Assembly: GCF_001647675.1 (NCBI RefSeq)
Contig: NZ_CP015594.1
Location: 1,364,001 to 1,428,000, forward strand
Reading direction: 5' to 3'
Source of the DNA: Acinetobacter sp. NCu2D-2
GTDB taxonomy: Bacteria; Pseudomonadota; Gammaproteobacteria; Pseudomonadales; Moraxellaceae
Length of the DNA stretch: 64,000 bases
Each line of letters opens with the position of its first letter. The first letter of the stretch is position 1. The notes beneath the pieces are model-generated. The model made no database searches and was not told where the DNA came from. It was given only the letters and a program-made list of their open reading frames with translations. This document shows, piece after piece, positions 35,777 to 45,097 of this stretch. The position numbers and the translations under genes are program-made.

Positions 35777-37114
35777 TTAATGTTTCAACAACAAATTCGG
35801 GTCCATAGTTTGAACCATTTGTAAGCGTTGATCGGCATAAATATCGGTATACGGCGCAAGAATACGCATGAAACGATCGAAATAAAGCATTTGCTTAAAT
35901 AGCAGTGCAAAATCTCGTGGGAAGCGGATGCCATGACGCTCACCAACTGCGACCATATCCATCATAATATCGTTCAGATCAGCAGGATTTGATGTCAGTA
36001 ATTCCTGTGGATCTGCCATTAATACCCCACCGAATAGACGTTCTAAGTCTTTCGATAGAACATTGGTATCAATCGCCACATCGGTCATGCCCATCTTGAG
36101 CATATTTTCAGCCATGAGTTGATAGTCAGTATTTTGTAATGCATCCATAAATGCGATACACGCTGTCCAGACTTCAGGTTTAAGCTGCCCGACAATCCCA
36201 AAATCAATAAAACCTACACGACCATCTTCAAGCAACATGAGGTTTCCTGCATGTAAGTCTGCATGGAAACTTTCACACATCATCAGACTTCCGAACCATG
36301 TATTCATGGCAGTAATAAGAACTTGAGATGGATCTTTGGCAACCTTTTTAACTAATTCAAAATCAGTTAAAGGCACACCATATAAGCGCTGCATGGTTAA
36401 CACACGACGCGTTGAATATTGGTGATACACTTTCGGTGCAGTTGCAGCTTGATTATTGGTGACGTTTAAGTAATTGACAAAATCATCTAAGTTTTTTGCT
36501 TCCTCGATGAAATCAACCTCACGCACCATACGTGTTTTAATTTCTTCGACAATATCTGCAATGGAAGCAAACTTAACTTTTGGAACGGCTTTTTCTAAAA
36601 TTTTTGCCGACCAGTGCAACACGTTTAAGTCGGTATACAGAATCGTCTCAACACCCGGTTTCTGTACTTTAATGACAACATCTTCGCCACTGACCAATTT
36701 GGCAGCATGAACCTGTGCAATTGACGCTGAGCCTAAAGGTTTTTCATCAATAGATGCAAAAATTTCATCCAAATTACGTCCAGCAAACTCAGATGCCAGC
36801 ACTTGTTGCACATAGCTAAAAGGCAAAGCTGGTGTTTGGTCTAGACAGCCTTGAAATTCTTCTACAAATTCACGTGGAAATAATGATGGCGTACTGGCAA
36901 TAAATTGCCCCAACTTAATGTAAGTCGAACCTAAGTCTTCAAAAGTTTCACGCATTAAACGTGCATTACTTGGTTTTTCAGTGGCATATTTAATCCCTGC
37001 TTTTGCAGCAATCACCGCAGTTTCACCCACACGTGCCACAGAACGCAAACCATCTAGGAAGATATTATTTTTCATCATGTCAGCGTAAGTTTTAAATTTC
37101 TTCGAGTGTAACAA
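35777..37114 (-). CDS. AarF/ABC1/UbiB-family kinase-like protein
   Basis: The 445-residue protein is an atypical kinase of the family required for ubiquinone metabolism. It shows the KxGQ-like motif STYIKLGQFIASTP, the Ala-rich loop LGSASIAQVHAAKL, the catalytic-loop HADLHAGNLML and the metal-binding FIDFGIVG. It is shorter than E. coli UbiB (546 residues) and lacks the two C-terminal transmembrane helices, so it is probably a paralogue rather than UbiB itself. An ubiquinone- or lipid-related role is inferred from family only. Confidence 0.87.
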   Translation of the reverse strand: MLHSKKFKTYADMMKNNIFLDGLRSVARVGETAVIAAKAGIKYATEKPSNARLMRETFEDLGSTYIKLGQFIASTPSLFPREFVEEFQGCLDQTPALPFSYVQQVLASEFAGRNLDEIFASIDEKPLGSASIAQVHAAKLVSGEDVVIKVQKPGVETILYTDLNVLHWSAKILEKAVPKVKFASIADIVEEIKTRMVREVDFIEEAKNLDDFVNYLNVTNNQAATAPKVYHQYSTRRVLTMQRLYGVPLTDFELVKKVAKDPSQVLITAMNTWFGSLMMCESFHADLHAGNLMLLEDGRVGFIDFGIVGQLKPEVWTACIAFMDALQNTDYQLMAENMLKMGMTDVAIDTNVLSKDLERLFGGVLMADPQELLTSNPADLNDIMMDMVAVGERHGIRFPRDFALLFKQMLYFDRFMRILAPYTDIYADQRLQMVQTMDPNLLLKH

Positions 37115-37352
37115 ATATTCTGCCTAAAACAGTATGATCTTGCCTAACAAACAGAATCTTTTTCATATGATGACAACCATAATTTAAGACTTGTAGATAC
37201 AAAAAAGAAAAATAAAATTGAAAGATAAATAAACAATTTAAAAGATATCCATCTATCTCTATTTTTGACTAAAGAAAAGTACCCTACATTGTTGCTAATC
37301 AGCAGCAAATAAATTTAAATAAAACGAATATACACAATAATTTAAAGAACAA

Positions 37353-38006
37353 ATGAAACTTAACATTTCGCTTGATGCCGCTGTCATTATTACATCCATA
37401 ACTGCAATACTTTATATGGTGGGTCAAGTACATCTTAATGGTTATATCGGCATATTTGGGGCTGACATAGCGGTACTTAATTTATGAATTCAAGATAAAA
37501 TATATTTTGGATACTTAAGAAGTTTAACGCATTCACTTTTTTTCATTCTTGGACTCATTCTTCTATTTCTCGCGATTCCCACAATATTTAAAGATTTAGG
37601 CCTCACACAATGGCTGCATAAAAAAATAAAAAATATACGTGATTTTATTCATAAAGATTTAAAACATGCCCCAATAATCCACAATTTATCCAATGAGTTC
37701 AGAACCCAGCAAGAGTTTCATCAAAAATTTTATTTATCGTATTTCATACTCATACTATTGACCGCGTTACCATTTTATTTAGAACATATTGAAACTGATG
37801 CAAAAAATAAAGCTAAAATAAATATAAATAACTATGCCAATAAAATGCTCAAGATTAATATACACAATCAACCAAGCAAAGAAGCCTATAAAATCCTTTG
37901 TAGTCAAAATCTATGCGCTATATTAGTGATCAATGGCAAAGAAAAAAGTCTTGAATACTATGACCCCAAAGATATTTCTTTCCCATTAAAATCATTAAAT
38001 AAATAA
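37353..38006 (+). pseudogene. membrane protein gene interrupted by an in-frame TGA
   Basis: One frame runs from ATG 37353 to TAA 38006 (218 codons) and is open except for TGA at 37485-37487, codon 45. Sequence before it (a helix at residues 8-27) and after it (a helix at about 62-80 and another near 136-152, then a soluble KIHNQPSKEAYK region) reads as one protein. A TCA-to-TGA change would explain it. The part from 37758 is also open from a TTG, but lacks a plausible start. Downstream it overlaps the convergent TetR gene by 12 bases. The family is unknown; a short N-terminal peptide may still be made. Confidence 0.65.
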
Positions 38007-38594
38007 CGCATCTATAGCACGATCAATTTGAATATAGATCTCTTGCAGATCAACACCTTTATGCGCAAATAGCGAATCGATGAATGACTTTGAAATACAG
38101 CCACCAAATAGCATATCGGCAATACTTTCATCAGGTAGTTTCAATACCTTACTTTCCACAGGAATATTTGAAATCATCTCAATCAAATGGTTTCGACTTG
38201 CACTAATCCCCATTTCATAAAAAGTATCTGCTAAGCCTTCGATTCCCACCTGTTCTGCAATTGCCAATCGACACAATTTAATATGACGTTCCGATAACAC
38301 ATGATTTGCAATCATTTTTAAACATTGCGTCAATGCAGCAACTGGTTCCAAACTTTCTTGTGAAAATGCATCCGTTGACCAAATATAAGATGAAGTAACG
38401 AGAGATTTGAGCAATTCACGTTTATCTGAAAAGTGCACATACAATGTTTTCTTTGACATTCCAGCAGCTTGGGCAATTTCAGACATTGTTACATGCTCAA
38501 AGCCTTTTTCACCGAAGAGCTTCTCTGCGCTATTAAAAATAGTGTTACGGCGTTCATCCACTGTCATCACAATAGGGCGACCTAATTTAGGCAT
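37995..38594 (-). CDS. TetR-family transcriptional repressor
   Basis: The 199-residue regulator has a classic TetR N-terminus: RNTIFNSAEKLFGEKGFEHVTMSEIAQAAGMSKKTLYVHFSDKREL, with the helix-turn-helix at about residues 32-53. The C-terminal ligand domain resembles the TetR_C group with ISASRNHLIEMISNIP. It is divergent from a Bcr/CflA exporter across 74 bases. A palindromic operator lies within the exporter promoter, so the probable role is ligand-relieved repression of that pump. Confidence 0.9.
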   Translation of the reverse strand: MPKLGRPIVMTVDERRNTIFNSAEKLFGEKGFEHVTMSEIAQAAGMSKKTLYVHFSDKRELLKSLVTSSYIWSTDAFSQESLEPVAALTQCLKMIANHVLSERHIKLCRLAIAEQVGIEGLADTFYEMGISASRNHLIEMISNIPVESKVLKLPDESIADMLFGGCISKSFIDSLFAHKGVDLQEIYIQIDRAIDALFI

Positions 38595-38605
38595 AGCTAA
38601 TATCC

Positions 38606-38635
38606 TTGACTTAGGAAACTAATGAGTTTCATAAT
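38606..38635 (+). promoter_or_regulatory. exporter promoter with TetR-type operator in its spacer
   Basis: TTGACT (38606-38611) and CATAAT (38630-38635) are 18 bases apart. The inverted repeat GAAACT-AATG-AGTTTC (38615-38630), with matching TTA and TAA flanks, fills the spacer. A bound repressor would block RNA polymerase. Confidence 0.72.
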
Positions 38636-38668
38636 GTGCCGCTTTATTAAACAGCCTATTTCTAAATT

Positions 38669-39853
38669 ATGACAGCATCACTAAATCGTGCAATGCCTTT
38701 GCTTATTGCACTACTTGCCACCATCGGTCCACTCGGGATCGACATGTATTTGCCAAGTATTCCTGCAATGGCAGCCTCACTCGGCAGTAACGAAGGTGCG
38801 GTGCAGCTCAGCCTCATGACCTTTTTTGCCGGTCTCATGCTAGGTCAACTGATCTATGGTCCACTTTCTGATAAATTCGGTCGTAAACCACTTATTTATT
38901 TAGGGTTGAGTATTTTTGTATTGGGTTCTATTGCCTGTTCGATGGCGGAAAATGTGCTACAACTGCAATGGATTCGCTTTATACAAGGTTTAGGCGGTTC
39001 AATTGGCATGGTCATCGCATTTGCCATCATTAAGGATCAATTTCACGGTCCTGAAATGGGTAAAATGATGTCTATGGTTTTAGCAATTTTAGGTTTATCA
39101 CCTGTTGCGGCCCCGCTCATTGGTGATGCGCTACAACATTTAGGCTCATGGCGCACGATTTTCCTTTTCCTAGCCATTTATGCCGCTGCTGTCATGGCAT
39201 TAGTCGCGGTGTTTTTACCTGAAACACGCGGTGAAGAACAACGTGCTGAATTTAAGTTAAATCAAACTTTCCATCATTACGTAAATATTGCCACAGATCG
39301 TAAATTTATTATCTATGCTTTGACATTATGTATTGCTCAAGCTGGTTTCTTTGCCTATATCGCAGGTTCAGCGAGCGTGTTTATTAGTGAATATCAACTC
39401 AGTTCTACCCAATTTAGTCTATTATTTGCGGTAAATGCCTTTGGTTTAATTGCAGCTGCTATTTTAAATCCAAAACTTCATGAAAAATTCGGTGTACTTA
39501 ATGCCTATAAAGTGGTGAATATTGCATATTTTATTGTCATTACATTGTTATTACTTTATCTGTATTTCGGTATCAATCACTTGGCTATTATGTGTATTGG
39601 TTTATTCATTGCTGTGGCGCTGCTCGGCTTTATCATGCCGACAGGCAGTCAATTGGCACTGATGCATCAAGGACGAAATGCCGGGACTGCGTCTGCGCTT
39701 TTAGGCTCGATGCAATTTGGTTTTGGTGCAATCATCACCACGATTACAGGTTTGTTTGCGGCCTATGCCGGTTTAGGCTTAATTAGCATTATTTTTGTAT
39801 GCGCTGCACTGTCTGCTGCAATGTGTTTAATTCTATTTCCGAAAAAACTCTGA
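38669..39853 (+). CDS. Bcr/CflA-family multidrug efflux MFS transporter
   Basis: The 394-residue pump has twelve predicted helices. Family signatures are IGPLGIDMYLPSIPAMAASLG at the N-terminus, the loop motif GPLSDKFGRKPLIYLG (motif A), and RFIQGLGGSIGMVIAFAIIKDQF. The related E. coli Bcr exports bicyclomycin and chloramphenicol-like compounds; the actual substrate here is unknown. It is divergent from a TetR repressor, and its promoter carries an operator-like palindrome. Confidence 0.92.
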   Translation: MTASLNRAMPLLIALLATIGPLGIDMYLPSIPAMAASLGSNEGAVQLSLMTFFAGLMLGQLIYGPLSDKFGRKPLIYLGLSIFVLGSIACSMAENVLQLQWIRFIQGLGGSIGMVIAFAIIKDQFHGPEMGKMMSMVLAILGLSPVAAPLIGDALQHLGSWRTIFLFLAIYAAAVMALVAVFLPETRGEEQRAEFKLNQTFHHYVNIATDRKFIIYALTLCIAQAGFFAYIAGSASVFISEYQLSSTQFSLLFAVNAFGLIAAAILNPKLHEKFGVLNAYKVVNIAYFIVITLLLLYLYFGINHLAIMCIGLFIAVALLGFIMPTGSQLALMHQGRNAGTASALLGSMQFGFGAIITTITGLFAAYAGLGLISIIFVCAALSAAMCLILFPKKL

Positions 39854-40112
39854 TGTAATTCTTAATTTATAAATTTCTTTTAAACTGAACCCTATGCAAA
39901 TGCGTGGGGTGATTTTTATGGTCAGGGTTATTAGCACGAAAGATATTCATCACATAAATTTTATTGTAATTTTTGTTCAATCTTTTTTATCGCTGCATAC
40001 TTTGAGTTATACATATGTACGACTCTCGTGAGACAAGCGGATATCAAAATGAATTCATTATAAGCTGCGTACTGCTTAAATCTTTTTAAATCGATTTTAG
40101 ATGGAGCTTAGA

Positions 40113-40625
40113 ATGACAAGTCAAAATAGCAACCATGAAAACCGCCAAAAATTATGGGAACTTTTAAAAGAAGTTCGCTTTACCATGATCAGTCATCAAA
40201 CTGAAAATAATGAAATCCATGCACAACCGATGACCATGCTGAATTCAGACAAACTGAATGAACATGAAAATTTATACTTTTTACTCAAAGACACTAATGA
40301 CATTGTCAAAGCATTAAGTGCAGGTCGCTCAAATTTGGGACTCACCTTCTCTAAACCATCGAATGATACTTATATCTCGATTAGTGCCGAAGGTCATATC
40401 ACTACCGATCGTACCTTAATCGAAACCTTATGGAATCCATGGGCAGAAAATTGGTTTGATGGTAAAGATGATCCTAGCGTTAGGGTCTTGGTGGCAAAAG
40501 CCATCAGTGCAGAATATTGGGATGTAAAAGACAATAAAGTCACGAGTCTGTTTAAAGTACTTAAAGCCAATGTGACAGGTGAAACCCAAGAACCAGATAC
40601 AGATCACCAAAAACTTGATCTTTAA
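40113..40625 (+). CDS. pyridoxamine-5'-phosphate-oxidase-fold general stress protein
   Basis: The product is about 170 residues when started at ATG 40113, which has GGAG eight bases upstream; an ATG at 40101 is also possible. It has the split-barrel flavin-binding pattern of the GSP26-like group: LWELLKEVRFTMISHQTENNEIHAQPMT, FLLKDTNDIVKAL, ISAEGHITTDRTLIETLW and FDGKDDPSVRVLVAKAISAEYWD. FMN or F420-like binding is inferred. It is monocistronic and ends at a strong bidirectional terminator. Confidence 0.85.
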   Translation: MTSQNSNHENRQKLWELLKEVRFTMISHQTENNEIHAQPMTMLNSDKLNEHENLYFLLKDTNDIVKALSAGRSNLGLTFSKPSNDTYISISAEGHITTDRTLIETLWNPWAENWFDGKDDPSVRVLVAKAISAEYWDVKDNKVTSLFKVLKANVTGETQEPDTDHQKLDL

Positions 40626-40628
40626 TAT

Positions 40629-40658
40629 AAAAAAGCCTCTCAATGAGAGGCTTTTTTT
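40629..40658. terminator. bidirectional terminator
   Basis: AAAAGCCTCT and AGAGGCTTTT pair around CAATG, between the convergent stress-protein and SDR genes. Confidence 0.85.
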
Positions 40659-40682
40659 GAGCTGAATGTTCAATTAGTTGAA

Positions 40683-41453
40683 TTATTTTGCCGCCATACG
40701 AATTGCACCATCTAAACGAATCACTTCACCATTTAAATACGCATTTTCAATAATCTGACCGACTAACTGTGCATATTCAGAAGGTTTCGCTAAACGTGGT
40801 GGGAATGGCACCATTTGTCCAAGTGAATCTTGCACATTTTGTGGCAAACCTTTCAGCATCGGTGTTTCCATAATGCCTGGTGCAATGGTCATGACACGAA
40901 TCGCATGTTTGGCAAGCTCACGTGCAAGCGGCAAAGTCATCGCAACCACCGCACCCTTGGAAGCAGAATACGCTACCTGACCAATTTGACCCTCAAATGC
41001 CGCGACAGATGCAGTATTAATAATCACACCACGTTCTTCCTCACCCTCTTTTAATTGATAGTTTGACATGAGTTCTGCCGCATAACGCAGCATGTTAAAA
41101 GTACCTGTGACATTAATATTTAATGTACGTTGAAACATAGCAAGGTCATGCAAACCTTCACGACCCAATACTTTGGCTGAAGGTGCAATCCCTGCACAGT
41201 TAATTAAACCATTGAGCTGAGCATGTGTTTGTGCAATCGTTTGAAAGAAGGACTCGACTTGTGCTTCGTTGGTCACATCCAACTGATGAAACTCAGCTTG
41301 ATCACCTAATTCTTGTTGTAGCTGTTGACCTAACTCAAGGTTCATATCTACCATCAGGACACGTGCACCGCGCTCACCTAAATATTTTGCTGTTGCTGCA
41401 CCTAAACCCGATGCGCCACCTGTCACCACGAAAACTTTATTTTGAATATCCAT
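40683..41453 (-). CDS. SDR-family 3-hydroxyacyl-CoA dehydrogenase-like oxidoreductase
   Basis: The 256-residue short-chain dehydrogenase resembles type 2 (HSD10-like) 3-hydroxyacyl-CoA dehydrogenases. NAD-binding TGGASGLG is near residue 12, followed by NCAG at about 83-86, and Asp in DMNLELG favours NAD. The catalytic Ser-Tyr-Lys set is in TASVAAFEGQIGQVAYSASKGAV. IAPGIMETPML is also typical. The probable role is fatty acid or branched-chain amino acid oxidation. It has no partners and is preceded by a 314-base gene-free region. Confidence 0.9.
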   Translation of the reverse strand: MDIQNKVFVVTGGASGLGAATAKYLGERGARVLMVDMNLELGQQLQQELGDQAEFHQLDVTNEAQVESFFQTIAQTHAQLNGLINCAGIAPSAKVLGREGLHDLAMFQRTLNINVTGTFNMLRYAAELMSNYQLKEGEEERGVIINTASVAAFEGQIGQVAYSASKGAVVAMTLPLARELAKHAIRVMTIAPGIMETPMLKGLPQNVQDSLGQMVPFPPRLAKPSEYAQLVGQIIENAYLNGEVIRLDGAIRMAAK

Positions 41454-41767
41454 AAGCTATAACTTTTATTTTGAAAATTTTTAATAAGATTAGACAGACC
41501 TATTCTTACTTGCAAATCTATTCATGACCCTTGGGTTTTAAATATAGTTAAACTATAAATTATTAAGACCTAAAAACGATTAATATGAATTTCAAAACTT
41601 AAGTGATTATTTTTTCTATACATTTCCATTTCAAGCTTTATCACCAAAATAAATGAGACTTTACAGTCATCTTATAGCTTTTGAATTTAGTCTTTTTTTA
41701 GATTAGTTTTTACGCAATTTAAAGCAATTGCTTTGCTTCACTCCCACGCTCCTCATAAGGTATTCCT
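41454..41767. other. 314-base gene-free region
   Basis: This is an AT-rich divergent spacer between the SDR gene and the next small gene. No frame or clear promoter pair was found; the AAGG ribosome-binding site of the next gene is at its right end. Confidence 0.5.
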
Positions 41768-42121
41768 ATGTCGAAGATGATTGATGTCCTTGAACAGCAG
41801 GTTGTTCAAAACTTTTCTCAAGCTTTCTTCCATTCAAGCGATCTTGTTGCCGAACAGCTTAAAAACAGTGTCTTGAATGCTTCTGAAGCGAAATTAAAAG
41901 ATGCAATTGCGGCTTTCTTCAAAACCTTTAATGCAAATGAAGCAGCACAAGTTTTAGAAATCCCTACTGAACGTATCGGTGACATGCAAAACGGCGTTGC
42001 ACTAAAAGATGAATCTGGACTAGTGGATACTTTAAAAGTGGTCACATTATGCCTTGCGATGGAAACTAATCTAATCGAGAAAATTGAAGTTTCTGACTGT
42101 GTAAAAGATTTTCCAATGTAA
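41768..42121 (+). CDS. 117-residue soluble protein of unknown function
   Basis: The protein is helical and soluble: VVQNFSQAFFHSSDLVAEQLKNSVLNASEAKLKDAIAAFF, then a segment EAAQVLEIPTERIGDMQNGV that has the look of a short helix-turn-helix, then a C-terminal SDCVKDFP. It has no signal peptide. An AAGG ribosome-binding site is seven bases from the ATG, and a terminator follows. A DNA-binding or adaptor role is possible but unsupported. I do not recognise the family. Confidence 0.7.
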   Translation: MSKMIDVLEQQVVQNFSQAFFHSSDLVAEQLKNSVLNASEAKLKDAIAAFFKTFNANEAAQVLEIPTERIGDMQNGVALKDESGLVDTLKVVTLCLAMETNLIEKIEVSDCVKDFPM

Positions 42122-42150
42122 TAGATTTGATATCCGTTTCAGTCTGATTT

Positions 42151-42177
42151 AGGCAGTGTTTAGACGCTGCCTTTTTT
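42151..42177 (+). terminator. terminator of the 117-residue gene
   Basis: AGGCAG (42151-42156) pairs with CTGCCT (42167-42172), followed by a T-run. Confidence 0.8.
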
Positions 42178-42397
42178 ATGAATAGAATGAACTTGGCTGT
42201 ATTTTTTAATCTGTTTTTAATTTATCTTTTTTCCGAATAGTCTTTTTGAAAATTCAGCTAAGTCGATTATTGGTATTAATCATCTTCATATAATTATTAT
42301 TTATCAATATCTTAAATTTAAAATTTTAACAATATAGCAATTTGGAATGTTCTTATCTGATTTTCTGTTTTGATTCTAAATTCAAGCACCGTTATTT

Positions 42398-43403
42398 ATG
42401 TGGAAAATTTATTCATCATTTGAGAAAAACATTTATCGTACATTGAACACATCTAAATTTGCCTTACTTACCCTTTCGGTCGCTTTCTTGGGTTCACATG
42501 CTTATGCTGCAATTCCATCAGAATTAAAATTGGATTATGCCTACTACGCACCAACCAGCTTGGTCGTGAAGGAACAAAAAATTATTAGAAAAAGCTTTAC
42601 CGAATACCAAAATCAAATGGGTATTTAGCCAAGGCCGTAACCGTTCACTTGAATATTTAAATAGTGGCAGTACAGATTTTGCTTCTACTGCAGGTCTTGC
42701 AGCAGTACTCAGCCGTGCCAACGGCAGCCCGATTAAAATGGTTTATATCCAAAGCCAACCTGAATGGACAGCATTGGTGGTCAATAAAGACTCGAACATC
42801 AAATCTTTAAAAGATCTAAAAGGTAAAAAAATTGCTGCAACAAAAGGTACAGACCCTTTCTTATTTACCTTACAAGCATTAGACACTGTTGGTCTAGGCA
42901 AACGTGATGTAGAGTTGGTTCATTTACAACATCCAGATGGTAAAACCGCGCTTGAGCGTAAACAAGTCGATGCTTGGGCTGGACAGGATCCAATTATGGC
43001 CTCTGTCCAAGTTCAGTCAGGTGCAAAACTCCTTTACCGTAATGTGGGTTTTAATTCTTATAGCGTATTAAGCGTCAAAGAAAACTTTGCCAAACAAAGC
43101 CCTGAAGCTATTGAAGCGGTGATTAAAGCCTATGAACAAGCACGTAAATGGTCAAAAGCCAATCCCACAAAATTAACAGAACTATTAGCACGTGAATCTA
43201 AACTGCCACTAGCAGTCGCTAAACTACAATTAAGTCGTACTAACCTTGATCAAAATATCCCAAACACTAAGCAAATAACCGCTTTACAAAAGGCAGGCAA
43301 TATTTTGACGGAAGAAGAATTGGTACGTAAAGGCACCAATGTCAATCAAGTGGTAACGCAATTATTTGATGCCAAATATGCTCAAAAGGTTGTTAAAAAG
43401 TAA
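42398..43403 (+). pseudogene. aliphatic sulfonate ABC substrate-binding protein, frameshifted
   Basis: A signal peptide and the start of the mature protein (KLDYAYYAPTSLVVKEQK) lie in one frame; the rest, from LLEKALPNTKIKWVFSQGRN through the C-terminus, lies in the next. The switch is at an A6 run, 42576-42581; with five A the reading becomes continuous. The remainder fits SsuA-like binding proteins (STDFASTAGLAAVLSRANG, GKKIAATKGTDPFLFTLQAL). The downstream permease start overlaps the stop (TAATG). It may be a true mutation, an assembly error or low-level slippage. Confidence 0.85.
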
Positions 43404-44230
43404 TGAGTACACCTAAGACGTTGTCTGTAGCACTGATTGAAAAAGAGCAGTCTAAATCGGCTGCGCTTTATAAGCTCATTCAACTTTCAAAAGCCTTAAC
43501 AATTCCTGTTATTTTTATTGTGCTGTGTGAATTCTTGGTCCGTAATGGCGTAATAGAACCTTATTTACTCCCTGCACCAAGTAGTCTACTACAGTCTTTT
43601 GTCGAACTTGCTCAAGCGGATCTTTGGCAACATATTTGGACCAGTTCGTGGCGAGTCTTCTTAGGCTTTGCGATTGGAAGTGGTTTAGGGCTGATCTTTG
43701 CTATTTTTGTCGGACTGAATAAACAAGCTGAAGATTTTTTGGAGCCTACATTTTCTGCCATTAAGTCTATTCCAAGTTTGGCATGGATTCCTTTGTTATT
43801 ACTTTGGCTCGGTATTGATGAATCTTCAAAAATTACTTTAATTGCGATCGGCGCATTCTTCCCTGCTTATACCAATACAGTTGCGGGAATTCAGGGAGTA
43901 GATCGTAAATTAATTGAAGTCGCAAAGGTCTACCGCTTAAATTATTTGCAGCAGATTAAACAAATCGTTTTACCAGCTGCATCACCTAATATTTTGACAG
44001 GTTTACGCAACAGTCTGAGTTTATCGTGGATGTTTATGATTGCGGCTGAACTGATTGCAGCAACGCAAGGGATTGGTTATTTACTCAGTGATGGTCGCGA
44101 AACCTCTCGACCAGATATCGTTATCATCGCAATTATTTTGTTAGCGATATTAGGAAAAATTACCGACAGTCTAATGAAAGTAGCTGAGGTGTATTTACTA
44201 CGCTGGCGTGATGTCATAAAAGCAAAATAG
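43403..44230 (+). CDS. SsuC-like ABC transporter permease
   Basis: The 275-residue inner-membrane permease has about six helices and the BPD_transp_1 EAA-like loop (EVAKVYRLNYLQQIKQIVLPAASPNILTGLRNSLSLSW). It would form the channel for aliphatic sulfonates or taurine with an SsuA-like binding protein. It overlaps the broken binding-protein gene by one base. No ATPase (ssuB) or monooxygenase (ssuD) gene follows; the next gene is on the opposite strand. The system is therefore incomplete here and relies on components elsewhere, or is decaying. Confidence 0.85.
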   Translation: MSTPKTLSVALIEKEQSKSAALYKLIQLSKALTIPVIFIVLCEFLVRNGVIEPYLLPAPSSLLQSFVELAQADLWQHIWTSSWRVFLGFAIGSGLGLIFAIFVGLNKQAEDFLEPTFSAIKSIPSLAWIPLLLLWLGIDESSKITLIAIGAFFPAYTNTVAGIQGVDRKLIEVAKVYRLNYLQQIKQIVLPAASPNILTGLRNSLSLSWMFMIAAELIAATQGIGYLLSDGRETSRPDIVIIAIILLAILGKITDSLMKVAEVYLLRWRDVIKAK

Positions 44231-44239
44231 TCCATTCAT

Positions 44240-44267
44240 AAAAAAGCGACCACTTGGGTCGCTTTTT
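44240..44267. terminator. bidirectional terminator between ssuC-like gene and prmC
   Basis: AAAAAGCGACC and GGTCGCTTTTTT pair around ACTTG between convergent stops. Confidence 0.85.
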
Positions 44268-44278
44268 TAATGATTAGA

Positions 44279-45097
44279 TTAATGTTGCCACTGACCTAAA
44301 GTTACTCGATCATTGCCGCCATAATCTTTTACGGTACGCACTTGTTTATAACCTGCTTGTCTAAACAAATGTTGTACAGCATCCGCTTGATCATAACCAT
44401 GTTCAAGCACGACCCAACCATTGATAGTTAAGTGTTTCTTGGCTTGGACAATAATCTCTTCTAAATCAGCTAAACCATTTTTCGCAGCTACCAATGCACG
44501 TTCAGGCTCTGTCGCCAAATCCTTCATATGTACATCATTGGCATCGATATACGGTGGATTTGAAGCAATGACATCAAAGAATTGACGTCCAAATGGTTTT
44601 AACCATGAGCCAAGCACGAATTTCACATTGTCAATATCATGAATTTCAGCATTATATTCAGCGACTTCTAAAGTCGGTTCATAGATATCCGATGCCACTA
44701 CTGACCATTCAGTACGTTCAGAAGCGAGTGACAATGCAATCGCTCCTGTGCCTGTTCCTAAATCTGCAATTCGAGCATCTTCAGGTAAGTCAAGTTTTAA
44801 CACCGTTTCTACCAAAACTTCAGTATCTGGACGTGGCACCAACGTATCTTTGGTGACTTTTAAATCCAGCGTCCAAAATGGCTGTGAACCAGTCACATAG
44901 GCCAAAGGTTCACCTGCCGCAATGCGCGCCAAGCTATCGACATAGGCTTGCTCTTGTTCAGCTGTCAGCTCTTTATCTTTTTTCATTACCAAATCAAAAG
45001 AATCGATATTGGTAATGTGCTCTAAGAGCCATGCATTTTCTTGGCGTTCGTAACTTTCTGGTTCGCCGCGTAAGGCCAAAGCCTGTGCAATATTCAA
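44279..45097 (-). CDS. prmC: release-factor glutamine N5-methyltransferase
   Basis: The 272-residue enzyme methylates the Gln of the GGQ motif in RF1 and RF2 using SAM. It has the N-terminal helical domain with PLAYVTGSQPFW, the SAM motif ADLGTGTGAIALSLA, and the catalytic NPPYI that holds the Gln side chain. Its start is directly next to the stop of prfA (45097/45098), so the methylase is produced with its substrate, an arrangement common in gammaproteobacteria. Confidence 0.94.
   Translation of the reverse strand: MNIAQALALRGEPESYERQENAWLLEHITNIDSFDLVMKKDKELTAEQEQAYVDSLARIAAGEPLAYVTGSQPFWTLDLKVTKDTLVPRPDTEVLVETVLKLDLPEDARIADLGTGTGAIALSLASERTEWSVVASDIYEPTLEVAEYNAEIHDIDNVKFVLGSWLKPFGRQFFDVIASNPPYIDANDVHMKDLATEPERALVAAKNGLADLEEIIVQAKKHLTINGWVVLEHGYDQADAVQHLFRQAGYKQVRTVKDYGGNDRVTLGQWQH

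Noticed and set aside
37758..38006. Stand-alone 82-residue gene from TTG 37758
   Set aside because: The same frame continues upstream to ATG 37353 apart from one TGA, so it is the tail of a pseudogene.
42576..42581. Programmed frameshift in the sulfonate-binding gene
   Set aside because: An A6 run alone, with no stimulatory structure seen and a +1 insertion relative to the family, fits mutation or sequencing error better.
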